Shown here piece after piece: positions 8,901 to 16,049 of a stretch of 27,258 bases of DNA (its first letter is position 1; each line of letters starts with the position of its first letter). The notes beneath the pieces are model-generated. The model saw nothing but the letters and a program-made list of their open reading frames with translations. It had not been told where the DNA came from and did not search any database. The stretch is from Anaerolineaceae bacterium (lineage in GTDB: Bacteria > Chloroflexota > Anaerolineae > Anaerolineales > Anaerolineaceae). The DNA lies in the NCBI GenBank assembly GCA_003158355.1, contig PMIV01000249.1, positions 1 through 27,258 on the forward strand, written 5' to 3'. The position numbers were made by a program, and so were the translations under genes.

Positions 8901-9334
8901 TTCAGGTTGGTAATATCCCGGCCATCTGCTTGAATTTCGATTATTTGTTTGCTCTCGTCAGTGATCGGAGTTCCCACCCATTGGATCCAACGATGAGTAC
9001 CGTTATTCAGGTAAGTGTATTCATCCAGCACCAGTCGCCGGGGAGATGCGATAATCTTTTTTATTGTTTCATGTAAATTTGGCAGGAGCCTTGACGAAAA
9101 TACTGTAGAAATATTTCTCCCCATAAGTTTTTGAAGCGAAATACCTGTAATGTCACAAAAGGCTTGATTCGTGTAAGTAATTTCCCCTTTTGAATTAAAT
9201 CGAACGATGTACTCTTCTTGATTTTTTAATATAGATTTATACAAATCCATTCCACCTGATTCCTGATACTTTGCTGCAGGTAAAACGGAAATAGGCTCAT
9301 CGTTTTTAGGGTTGCGAATATTTTCTTTGTTCAT
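5945..9334 (-). CDS. Multi-GAF/PAS GGDEF diguanylate cyclase
   Basis: An 1129-residue protein without membrane helices. Approximate order: PAS (32-150), a GAF-like segment (155-305), PAS (310-430), three GAF domains (440-600, 610-770, 790-965) and GGDEF (970-1129). The active-site loop is GRYGGEEF with GGEEF at 1045-1049. The metal-binding aspartate lies in ALMIDLDNFK (D1004). A product-inhibition I-site RxxD (REID, 1036-1039) sits exactly five residues before GGEEF. It should therefore make c-di-GMP from two GTP and be feedback-inhibited. The start at 9334 has only a weak AAAGAG directly adjacent; ATG at 9250 is another candidate, and an in-frame stop lies a few codons upstream of 9334. It precedes the HD-GYP gene by 28 bp, so maker and breaker are probably transcribed together. 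No convincing promoter was found upstream. Confidence 0.92.
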   Translation of the reverse strand: MNKENIRNPKNDEPISVLPAAKYQESGGMDLYKSILKNQEEYIVRFNSKGEITYTNQAFCDITGISLQKLMGRNISTVFSSRLLPNLHETIKKIIASPRRLVLDEYTYLNNGTHRWIQWVGTPITDESKQIIEIQADGRDITNLKRHEETILVQRDLALLLNESDGSMACVEKLDDMLKSLSAFSLYTRYMYESSKESLVLQHNHFTENIAIKFPKRVVPDSALGGLLYTPGIEFYSSNSPELVGCSINLPSSIKSLAVLHIQFNDQPIASLILGSTEFSSPPDEVKDQLLSIFQQLENYLVRINLKSQILQQENDLFTLFKSLNQMLLIINEDGEIIDANRPLTEYAQDKNVKQAGLRIFDLHPVEDRKKLENALFKLVKDRQSCIQIPLINTDGQKTNAEINFSYCSWNGKERIVATYKDITQQIRFKEMENEQQKFAAALVEIASLLNSSLDLDIVLDHIIESIDKVIPTKACNVLLNEGINGRIIRQRGYEQIGTAEILSSRIIPLNKVKTFAKILKNKKELAIPDTQNSPEWKPRPESFWVHSFMGAPIVINDHVYGFLNCDSNISDAFTEKDAKKLRMVADQAAIAIENATVYSETKHRLKQIGLINELTQSMLESKQMGDIFLTLPQKIISVFDANSLLITKWDPEKRTASQIAAFGEGILPNALRTSKPGNLTITEHVLQQKSALVISTDQDYAPWKNVLGTVSSDRIFLMLPMINQDNLLGAILIGFKGSKQITPAEISIGEYAALQIAAIIYKSNAYENAKIQSAQFQHANDLIASLSYVATSILCAKGLEDILQTMGDGLEKMNIHSLLFFHEQNSSYLSLDYCSRNKELLEQLKGMDYPLKDKIRLPINEEDEFRNTLDHQQIVFIDDPLRLLFSVIPSRLGPFIGKFQDALALWSETKSLLMPLIVERKTIGLLCLYGKDLLEIDLKAGEIFNSQISVALENSKLLAEVKRLAVTDELTEINNRRGLFELGNREFVVSKRLNRPLTALMIDLDNFKEINDKYGHMVGDVTLREVAKRISSNIREIDIIGRYGGEEFVVLLTGDDIKSAFIVAERIRQAIGDQKFETEAGPIQVTVSIGINELDLMTTDLEKLIKCADRALYIAKHNGRNQVASLMN

Positions 9335-9780
9335 CTCTTTGGTGGTTTTAAAAATGGATCTTTAAGGGCATTGAGAACCAGATTGAAAGGTATTGATCTC
9401 CTTAATAGATTGTTGTTTTTTATAACCAATGAGTATAATTTTACCTATAAAGTCAAAACGAAACATTAATATCCATTTATCCACATAGGATTTTTACACA
9501 GAATTAATCAAATTCGAACTTTTCGGGGTGCCGTTTGAATTATTCCGGTTCGGATATTTAAGTCATACGGATAAATCCATTGGAAGTACATCAATGCAAT
9601 TGTTTTTATATACCCGAAACCAGTAAAACATTCTTTTTACCACCTGTATTTTCTATAACCAGTATCCATTTAAAACGGTTAGGTGTGAAGCATAAATAAT
9701 TGTTTCTAGAAAAAATCACTATAAAAAATGGCAAAACGAATTATTTCTTGAAATAACTCCATCTTCTATCCGGAGGAAAA
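9335..9780. other. 446-bp AT-rich intergenic region between divergent genes
   Basis: This spacer separates the minus-strand GGDEF operon from the plus-strand transporter. I see no ORF with a ribosome site, no tRNA and no clear riboswitch. Candidate boxes for the GGDEF gene (minus-strand TTGACT at 9451-9456 and TATACT at 9432-9437) are only 13 bp apart, so I do not call a promoter. A palindrome at 9741-9756 and a strong CGGAGG Shine-Dalgarno (9771-9776) precede the transporter. Confidence 0.6.
9741..9756 (+). promoter_or_regulatory. Palindrome upstream of the transporter, possible operator
   Basis: TTATTTC-TT-GAAATAA is a perfect 7-bp inverted repeat with a 2-bp centre, 24 bp before the transporter start. 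It has the size of a dimeric repressor site for a sugar-uptake gene. It could also be chance in AT-rich DNA. Confidence 0.3.
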
Positions 9781-11283
9781 ATGGATAAATCTCTGAAGTG
9801 GTACAACCTGATTTCCTTGAATATTTACTGGTTGGGCATCAATATCACTACGAATATCCTGCCTGTGTTGTTACCCGCATTGGTTTTAATGTTCATGCCG
9901 GAGAATCAAAAAAGTACTGCCCTGGCTGATATTCGGGTCATCGGATTGGTGGTGGCTATGTTGATCCAACCCATTGCCGGAATGTTCAGTGACCGCAACA
10001 CTTCGCGATGGGGAAGACGGCGTCCGTATATTTTGGTAAGCGCGGTGTTCAGCATTATATGTTTATTCCTGATCGGATTGAGCCCGATGTTCTTAAAATC
10101 TTCAGCGGACAGTTTCTTTATGCCTGCTTTTGGATTCACCACAGCCTATGCTGTTTTATTGCTCGGCATTATCCTGATGCAATTTTCATCGAACCTTGGG
10201 CAAGGGGCTACCCAGGGGCTAATCCCTGACCTTGTCTCGAGCAAACAACGCGGCATGGCCGCTGGTTTTAAATCCCTGATGGAGATTTTGCCCATGGCTC
10301 TGGTTTTTTTTGTGGGCAAATTCATTGATAATGGACAGATCTGGTTGGTCGTCAGCATTATGATGGCTGGTTTTCTTGCCACTGCTCTGGTGACCATCTT
10401 CACCGTGCACGAAACGCCGATCAGCGAAAAACCCGCTTCCGGACTGGGAAAAGGTACACTGAGGCTATTTGCGCTGACGGTAATTTTCTTCGTGACCACC
10501 CGGATTGCCATTTGGGCGATCAGCGCAGCCGGTAATATTTTGGCGGCCTATTCACTTTCGCCAGTCCTCTACATTATCCTCATTGGTGTGATTGGTTTGA
10601 TCTGCATGGCGGGTTCTGTCTTTATCGGTGTTTTTTTGGGAGCGTCAGTGGGCATTGGCAAAGAATGGTCCAGCCAAAAGTCATTCATTTGGTGGATTGT
10701 GAACCGCTTGCTGATCCTGGCAGCGATCACGGGGGTACGTGATTTTGCTCAATATTATCTTCGTGATGTGCTCAAAGTGACCAACCCGGCCAGCGCGAAT
10801 ACAAAACTATTACTGGCGATCGCCGCATTTCTGGTACCGGCCACCCTGGTGGGAGGAAAGCTCGGCGACCGCTTTGGACGCAAACGCATGCTGCTGATTT
10901 CGGCAGCAATGAGTGCAGCCGGTATCGTGCTGCTGCTCACTTCAACAACCATGACGTTGGTCTATTTGTCTGGCAGCATTATTGGCCTGGGGTACGGTTT
11001 CTTCATGGCTTGCTCATGGGCTTTGGGGACCGAGTTGGTTCCGGAAAAAGAATCGGGTAAATATCTGGGCATTTCGAATCTGGCAGGTGCCGGCGCCGGG
11101 ATTGTGGGTACTGGTATCGGCGGCCCGATGGCAGATTCTTTCAATGCCATCACACCAGGATTGGGATATCTGGTCATCTATGGAATTTATGCGGGATTGG
11201 TCTTGATCTCTGCGGTTGTGTTGGTTAAAGTAAAAGATACCGGGAAAAAAATTACCCCGGGAACGGAAGTTGGGCAGATCTAG
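9781..11283 (+). CDS. MFS transporter, GPH-like glycoside:cation symporter
   Basis: A 500-residue, very hydrophobic protein with about 12 predicted membrane helices, the usual size for sugar symporters. The loop after helix 2 reads GMFSDRNTSRWGRRRPYIL (about residues 67-85). This fits the GPH/SLC45-type signature of a D-R-N/T-x-x-R-W-G-R-R-R-P pattern. The matching loop in the second half, LGDRFGRKRMLLISA, starts near residue 360. It should sit in the cytoplasmic membrane and import a saccharide or glycoside with a cation. CGGAGG lies close before the ATG. The GH38-like gene downstream suggests a glycan substrate, but the sugar cannot be named. Its TAG stop lies in the left end of a MITE-like element; removing the element with one TA copy would still leave TAG followed by TAA, so the protein is not obviously truncated. 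Confidence 0.88.
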   Translation: MDKSLKWYNLISLNIYWLGINITTNILPVLLPALVLMFMPENQKSTALADIRVIGLVVAMLIQPIAGMFSDRNTSRWGRRRPYILVSAVFSIICLFLIGLSPMFLKSSADSFFMPAFGFTTAYAVLLLGIILMQFSSNLGQGATQGLIPDLVSSKQRGMAAGFKSLMEILPMALVFFVGKFIDNGQIWLVVSIMMAGFLATALVTIFTVHETPISEKPASGLGKGTLRLFALTVIFFVTTRIAIWAISAAGNILAAYSLSPVLYIILIGVIGLICMAGSVFIGVFLGASVGIGKEWSSQKSFIWWIVNRLLILAAITGVRDFAQYYLRDVLKVTNPASANTKLLLAIAAFLVPATLVGGKLGDRFGRKRMLLISAAMSAAGIVLLLTSTTMTLVYLSGSIIGLGYGFFMACSWALGTELVPEKESGKYLGISNLAGAGAGIVGTGIGGPMADSFNAITPGLGYLVIYGIYAGLVLISAVVLVKVKDTGKKITPGTEVGQI

Positions 11284-11378
11284 TACTCCGTCCAATATGA
11301 AAGTGTGATTTCAATATCGTATTTTCACTTTACATTTTTGCAAATGATTTATAAGAATAACGTTGGACGGGGTACTAG
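11280..11378. mobile_element. 99-bp MITE-like inverted-repeat element
   Basis: The ends form a 16-bp terminal inverted repeat: CTAGTACTCCGTCCAA at 11280-11295 against TTGGACGGGGTACTAG at 11363-11378, with a single mismatch that is a G-U pair in RNA. A second inverted repeat lies inside (ATGAAAGTG at 11297-11305 with CACTTTACAT at 11326-11335, one bulged base). TA dinucleotides at 11281-11282 and 11376-11377 could be a TA target duplication, as left by IS630/Tc1-mariner-type elements. It holds no gene. The alternative is a long-loop hairpin acting as an mRNA 3' structure or attenuator between the transporter and the GH38-like gene. Other genomic copies would settle the matter, and none is seen elsewhere in this window. 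Confidence 0.5.
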
Positions 11379-11421
11379 TAATTGATTTTTATCAGAACTT
11401 TCGTATGATTCAGGATCTGAG

Positions 11422-13434
11422 ATGACTCAAAAAATCCATCTGATTTTTAAAACGCATCTAGACGTTGGTTTTACTGATTACGCGGCAGTGGTATTAAATA
11501 ATTATTATAAGAACTACATCCCGGCAGCCCTGCGTGTGGCTCGGGAAATGCGTGAATCAGACCGTCCGGAACGGTTTATTTGGACGACGGGTTCTTTTTT
11601 GATCTATGAATACCTGGAGCAGGGTAACCCGGCTGAACGCAAACAAATGGAGGATGCCATCCTTGCAGGAGAGATCGCCTGGCACGCTTTGCCCTTTACT
11701 ACACATACTGAGCTGATGGACACCGACCTCTTCCGCTTTGGCCTTTCGCTCTCTGCTGAACTGGATCAACGCTTTAGAAAACATACCATTGCTGCCAAGA
11801 TGACGGATGTACCCGGTCATACCCGCGGAATCATTCCATTGTTGGCAGAAGCCGGGGTTCAGTTCTTGCACATTGGTGTGAACCCGGGGTCAACCGTACC
11901 GGGAGTTCCGCCGCTGTTTCGCTGGCAAGATCCGCAGGGAGCAGAGATCATTGTGATGTACGAGAGCGGTTACGGCAGTACTTTTACCATTGAGGGTATT
12001 GAAGATTCGCTGGCCTTTGGCCATACCGGCGATAATCTTGGCCCGCAGTCCACCGGGCAGGTCTTGGATGTTTACGCGGATGTGCGCAAGAAATTCCCCA
12101 CAGCGGAGGTTTTCGCTTCAACACTCGATAACTTTGCGGCCAGACTCTCTTTAATACGCACCTCCTTGCCGGTGGTCAACCAGGAGATCGGGGACACCTG
12201 GATACACGGGGTGGGCAGTGACCCGATCAAAGTGAGCCGCTTTAAAGAGTTGAGTAGTTTGCGCGCTGCCTGGCTGCAGCAACAGCCAGCGCTGAGCCGG
12301 GAGAAACGTTTTAAGACCTTTAGCCGTCGTCTGCTGATGATCCCTGAACATACCTGGGGGACAGATGAAAAAACCTATCTCGGCGACCACGAGAATTACT
12401 CTGCAGAAGATTTTACGGCTGCCAGGGAAAAACCTAATTTTCAAAAGTTCCAGAGTTCCTGGGTGGAAAAACGTGCGTATCCGCAAGAAGCAGTCAACGC
12501 ACTGGAAGATTTGCCACAGGCGGCGGAGGCGTTGCAGCATTTACAGGCGATCCGCCCGCAAGAACTTGATCTTTCAACCTGGAAACCTCTAAAAGACCCC
12601 GAAGAGTTAAAACGGTCGGCGGGGCTTGGTTTACGCTTTGAAGCGGAAACCGGCGCGCTTATTTCGCTTCAATCTGAAACAAACCGGCAGGATTGGGCGG
12701 CAGATGATCATCCCCTGGCCTGGCTGCGTTATCAGACCTTTTCTGCTGAGGATTATGAACGTTTTTTCAATCAATACATCATTCCAGTTGAGCGCAAAAG
12801 CGGCTGGGCCAGAGAGGATTTTACCAAGCCTGGATTGGAACTGGCTGGGCCGGTCTCTCGATTCTGGCAGCCCAGGGTGAATGAGCGTTTTTACAGACAA
12901 AACAACGGGGATTTGAGTTTTCTGTTCCACCTGGCGGCTGAACCGGAAAGCGCTCAAACTTACGGCTGCCCGCGTGATTTTTGGCTGCAATACCGCTGCA
13001 ATTCCAATCGTCCCAGCATCGAGGTTGAATTACAATGGTTCCACAAAAAAGCCTGCCGAATGCCAGAAGCGATTTGGCTTACATTTTTGCCGCAGTTGAC
13101 CGGCAAAGAAGATTGGCGCATTGAGAAAATGGGCCAGGAGATCTCCCCTCAGGAAGTGGTGCCTTTTGGCAATCGTCATTTGCATGCTTCGGGGAAGTAT
13201 GTACTTTGGCGCAATGAGAGCACCAGCCTGAAAATTCGATCACTGGATGCGCCGCTGGTAGCTCCCGGTAAACCCTCGCTGTTGGATTTTAATAATGATC
13301 AACCGCAGCTCACGGATGGAATGCATTTCAACCTGTTGAATAATTTATGGGGAACGAATTTCCCTATGTGGTTTGAAGAGGATTGCCGGTTCAGGTTTGA
13401 AATATCGTTAGCGCCAACAACATTCAGAAAATAG
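11422..13434 (+). CDS. DUF5054 / GH38-like glycoside hydrolase
   Basis: A 670-residue protein without signal peptide or membrane helix. The N-terminal half resembles the catalytic barrel of GH38 alpha-mannosidases in a divergent form best matched by the DUF5054 family. It has a HxD pair in KTHLDVGFTD (H12, D14), which would be a zinc pair in GH38, HTELMD (95-100), and KMTDVPGHTRG, where D129 falls in the place of the GH38 nucleophile. HIGVNPG follows near 150. The C-terminal part (about 400-670) looks like the beta-rich portion of such enzymes. It probably cleaves an alpha-linked sugar in the cytoplasm, perhaps one imported by the preceding transporter. Activity is inferred, not shown. ATG 11422 is preceded by an AGGATCTGAG stretch, and a 6-codon upstream frame beginning at 11405 overlaps it as ATGA. 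Confidence 0.8.
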   Translation: MTQKIHLIFKTHLDVGFTDYAAVVLNNYYKNYIPAALRVAREMRESDRPERFIWTTGSFLIYEYLEQGNPAERKQMEDAILAGEIAWHALPFTTHTELMDTDLFRFGLSLSAELDQRFRKHTIAAKMTDVPGHTRGIIPLLAEAGVQFLHIGVNPGSTVPGVPPLFRWQDPQGAEIIVMYESGYGSTFTIEGIEDSLAFGHTGDNLGPQSTGQVLDVYADVRKKFPTAEVFASTLDNFAARLSLIRTSLPVVNQEIGDTWIHGVGSDPIKVSRFKELSSLRAAWLQQQPALSREKRFKTFSRRLLMIPEHTWGTDEKTYLGDHENYSAEDFTAAREKPNFQKFQSSWVEKRAYPQEAVNALEDLPQAAEALQHLQAIRPQELDLSTWKPLKDPEELKRSAGLGLRFEAETGALISLQSETNRQDWAADDHPLAWLRYQTFSAEDYERFFNQYIIPVERKSGWAREDFTKPGLELAGPVSRFWQPRVNERFYRQNNGDLSFLFHLAAEPESAQTYGCPRDFWLQYRCNSNRPSIEVELQWFHKKACRMPEAIWLTFLPQLTGKEDWRIEKMGQEISPQEVVPFGNRHLHASGKYVLWRNESTSLKIRSLDAPLVAPGKPSLLDFNNDQPQLTDGMHFNLLNNLWGTNFPMWFEEDCRFRFEISLAPTTFRK

Positions 13435-13507
13435 CCAGACTTGTTGCAACCGAAATCGGAAACATTCGTATACAAAGTAAGTAAGAAAATATGTTTGTGA
13501 GGTAAAT

Positions 13508-14500
13508 ATGGAAAATCCGAGACATCATCGCCATTCTTTATTTTGGCCAACTCTGTTAGTGGGTGTTGGTTTGATCTGGCTGCTTGTCAACCTGGGCGTG
13601 ATTGCCCCGATCAGCGTAAGCAGCATCCTTCAATTTTGGCCGATCTTGCTGATCGTGTTTGGATTGGATATTTTATTTAGTCGTAGTTATGCCTGGGTTG
13701 GGAACATGGTGGGAATTCTGGCAGTGGGTGGACTAGTGGCTTATCTTATCCTGACTCCCCATGCCGCTGCCCAAATCTCTTCGCAGAGCCAGCAAGAGAA
13801 TTTCACTGTGCCTCTGGAAGAAACCAGTTCCGTCACCTACAATCTGGAAACAGCATCTGAGCCTGTAGCAATTTATTCACTGGATGCCATTTCCGAAAAA
13901 TTGATTGACGCGAACATCACTCACGTCGGAAAGATCAATTTTAGCGCTGTCGGGACAACCAATAAAATGGTGAGCCTATCTGAAACAAGCGATCCATCAA
14001 ATTGGTTCACCTGGGCATTGACGAGCACGGAAATGAAATGGAACGTGGGTCTGGCTGCGGGAATCCCTGCAGACATTAAGATCAATGGGGGCAGCGGCTC
14101 AATAAATGCGAACCTGGTTGGAATGAAACTGCAAACTTTAAGCGCAGATCTGGGTTCGGGATCATCTGTTTTTTCTTTTCCGCAATCAGATCAAGAGATT
14201 ACCGCCAACGTGAACAGCGGCTCCGGATCAGTGGATATTAGCTTACCGGAAAAAACAGACATTACCTTAAGATTGCAAAGCGCCAGCGGGGCGTTAAATA
14301 TTACCCTGCCAACTGGTTCCGCTGTGCAGGTCGAAGTAATGGACAGCGGTTCAGGCGGTTTAAGTTTGCCGGATTCGTTGAGCCTTATTTCTGGAGATAA
14401 AGATTCTGGAACCTGGCAAAGTGCTGGTTATGCTAAGGCGACTACAAAAATTGAAATTAAAATCTTAGACCGCGGATCTGGAAGTATTTCCATCAACTAA
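13508..14500 (+). CDS. LiaF-like membrane protein with toast-rack-type C-terminal domain
   Basis: A 330-residue protein with three predicted membrane helices (about 11-31, 40-57, 64-83). The repeated FWPTLLVGVGLIWL and FWPILLIVFGLDILF stretches are typical of the LiaI/LiaF-type (DUF5668) membrane domain. The rest should lie outside the membrane. From about 190 to 330 it is rich in short strands with GSGS turns (for example NGGSGSINANL, NSGSGSVDISL, DRGSGSISIN), like the DUF4097/DUF2154 beta-solenoid ('toast-rack') domains. LiaF proteins in Firmicutes sense cell-envelope stress with a two-component system; here the lipoprotein HtrA follows but no linked sensor does. GAGGT precedes the ATG at good spacing. 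The 73-bp gap after the GH38-like gene has no terminator, so read-through is possible. Confidence 0.8.
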   Translation: MENPRHHRHSLFWPTLLVGVGLIWLLVNLGVIAPISVSSILQFWPILLIVFGLDILFSRSYAWVGNMVGILAVGGLVAYLILTPHAAAQISSQSQQENFTVPLEETSSVTYNLETASEPVAIYSLDAISEKLIDANITHVGKINFSAVGTTNKMVSLSETSDPSNWFTWALTSTEMKWNVGLAAGIPADIKINGGSGSINANLVGMKLQTLSADLGSGSSVFSFPQSDQEITANVNSGSGSVDISLPEKTDITLRLQSASGALNITLPTGSAVQVEVMDSGSGGLSLPDSLSLISGDKDSGTWQSAGYAKATTKIEIKILDRGSGSISIN

Positions 14501-14518
14501 ATAGCAGGAATTTACTGG

Positions 14519-14552
14519 TAAAGGATGCCCCTTGAAAGACATCCTTTATTAT
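14519..14552 (+). terminator. Probable terminator after the LiaF-like gene
   Basis: A 9-bp stem (TAAAGGATG at 14519-14527 with CATCCTTTA at 14540-14548) and a 12-nt loop follow the stop codon by 18 bp. The T run is short and broken (TTTATTAT), so termination may be partial. Confidence 0.5.
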
Positions 14553-14639
14553 GGTCAAGGCGGGAAATATTAAAAAATTCTAATCTTTTGTTAAGCGATT
14601 CTTTATATCGTGAATGTAACATTTGAACAAGATAAATGA

Positions 14640-14687
14640 GATGTTTGAAAAATCTTTAACGGTATAAGTTTTCTTAAATCAAACATC
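14640..14687 (+). promoter_or_regulatory. Inverted repeat in the htrA upstream region
   Basis: Perfect 9-bp arms, GATGTTTGA at 14640-14648 and TCAAACATC at 14679-14687, are 30 bp apart. Between them lie a TATAAG (14663-14668) that could be a -10 box and a small TAAG-TTTT-CTTA hairpin (14665-14676). The right arm ends 8 bp before the AGGAGG ribosome site. It may be a split operator, or an mRNA stem next to the ribosome site. Confidence 0.4.
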
Positions 14688-14707
14688 CTAACTTTAGGAG
14701 GCATTAA

Positions 14708-15964
14708 ATGAATAAAAGAATTACAGTGGTTTCATCACTAGTGGTCATTGCTGCTTTGTTGGTGAGTTGTGCCCCAGTTACCACCCAGGCAACGACGGCT
14801 ACTCCAACTGTTGCGGCAACAAAAGCAACTGCAGTTGTCAACCTGACGACTGTGGCTGAGCAAGATGCATTTGAAAAGCTCTATGAGGTGGTCAATCCAT
14901 CGGTAGTAGACGTCAGGGTAGTGGAAAATGCAACCTCAACCACTCAGGATACTCAATATTCTTTTCCGGATATTCCGGGATTTCCACAATTTGGCACTCC
15001 TCAGCAACAGCAAAACACTGCTCCAACCCAGGTGGAAGGGGCTGGTTTTATTTATGATTCAGCCGGCCACATCGTAACAAATAACCATGTGGTTGAAAAT
15101 GCCAGCCGAATCGTGGTTACCTTCTCGGATGGTACTCAGGTGGATGCAAAGTTGATCGGTACTGATCCAGGTACAGATCTGGCAGTGATTCAGGTCTCTG
15201 GTGTGGATTCATCTTTAATCAAACCGATCACACTGGCAGATTCGACGCAATTAAAAGTTGGGCAGCTTGTTGCCGCCATTGGCAGTCCGTTCATGTTACA
15301 GGGCACAATGACGACAGGCATTATCTCCGCGCTGGGTCGGACGATGCTGAATACCAACGGCAGTTCTTCACAGACCCAATCTTCTACTGCTACTACGGCA
15401 TATTACAGCATTCCCGATATGATCCAGACGGATGCAGCCATTAATCACGGCAACTCTGGCGGCCCATTAGTTGATATAAACGGGCAGGTAGTTGGCGTGA
15501 ACACAGCCATTGAATCCACCAGTGATAGTAATGCCGGAATTGGCTACGCCATTCCAAGTGCAGTCATCAAAATGGTAGCTACTGGTTTGATCAGTACAGG
15601 GAAAGTGGAACATACCTATCTGGGTATCAATCCAGCAGAAATGACCCCTGACCTGGCGACAGCCATGAATTTACCAACCAACACACGCGGTATTCTCATT
15701 CAGGCAGCCAGCGCTACCGGCCCGGCTGGAAAAGCTGGCCTAAAAGGCAGCTCCAAGGAAGCAACGATTGAAGGTGTTTCCACAAAGGTTGGCGGTGATA
15801 TTATCACCAGCATTGATGGTCAATCGCTCAAAACTTACAATCAGTTGGTCTCCTACCTGCTCCTGAGCACGAAAGCCGGGCAAGAAGTGACCCTGGGCAT
15901 TATTCGCGACGGGAAAGCCACGACCGTGAAAGTAACCCTTGAGGCCAGACCTGCAAGTTCTTAA
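14708..15964 (+). CDS. HtrA/DegP-like serine protease, lipoprotein
   Basis: A 418-residue trypsin-fold protease with one PDZ domain. The N-terminus has KR, a hydrophobic core and a lipobox LLVSC, with C21 as the likely lipidated residue. A Thr/Ala-rich tether follows, so it should be anchored on the outer face of the membrane. The catalytic triad is visible: H127 in TNNHVVE, D157 in GTDLAVI, and S250 in HGNSGGPL. A linker rich in Q, P and T (about 85-108) precedes the protease domain. The PDZ domain occupies about 305-415, with an unusual insert (about residues 342-362) before the GGDIITSIDGQ motif. Such proteases degrade misfolded exported proteins. The AGGAGG at 14696-14701, 6 nt before ATG, is an ideal ribosome site. 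It has its own terminator, and a long inverted repeat lies upstream. Confidence 0.95.
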   Translation: MNKRITVVSSLVVIAALLVSCAPVTTQATTATPTVAATKATAVVNLTTVAEQDAFEKLYEVVNPSVVDVRVVENATSTTQDTQYSFPDIPGFPQFGTPQQQQNTAPTQVEGAGFIYDSAGHIVTNNHVVENASRIVVTFSDGTQVDAKLIGTDPGTDLAVIQVSGVDSSLIKPITLADSTQLKVGQLVAAIGSPFMLQGTMTTGIISALGRTMLNTNGSSSQTQSSTATTAYYSIPDMIQTDAAINHGNSGGPLVDINGQVVGVNTAIESTSDSNAGIGYAIPSAVIKMVATGLISTGKVEHTYLGINPAEMTPDLATAMNLPTNTRGILIQAASATGPAGKAGLKGSSKEATIEGVSTKVGGDIITSIDGQSLKTYNQLVSYLLLSTKAGQEVTLGIIRDGKATTVKVTLEARPASS

Positions 15965-16003
15965 AATTAACTTTTTACCAATGCAAGAGATAATTTAAAG
16001 ATC

Positions 16004-16046
16004 AGACCCCTGATTCCATTTTTTTTCGAATCGGGGGTCTTTTATC
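16004..16046. terminator. Bidirectional terminator between htrA and the SDR gene
   Basis: A 13-bp stem (AGACCCCTGATTC at 16004-16016 with GAATCGGGGGTCT at 16028-16040, one G-U pair) has an 11-nt T-rich loop and a TTTT tail. It lies between convergent genes, so it may serve both. Confidence 0.85.
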
Positions 16047-16049
16047 AAG

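Noticed and set aside
9432..9456. TTGACT and TATACT on the minus strand as the GGDEF promoter
   Set aside because: The boxes are only 13 bp apart, too close for a sigma-70-type promoter.
11281..11283. Truncation of the transporter by the MITE-like element
   Set aside because: Removing the element and one TA copy still gives TAG followed by TAA, so the protein would end at the same residue.
11422..13434. Calling the GH38-like protein a true alpha-mannosidase
   Set aside because: The motifs are divergent (HLDVGF, TDVPGH) and fit DUF5054 better; the substrate cannot be assigned.
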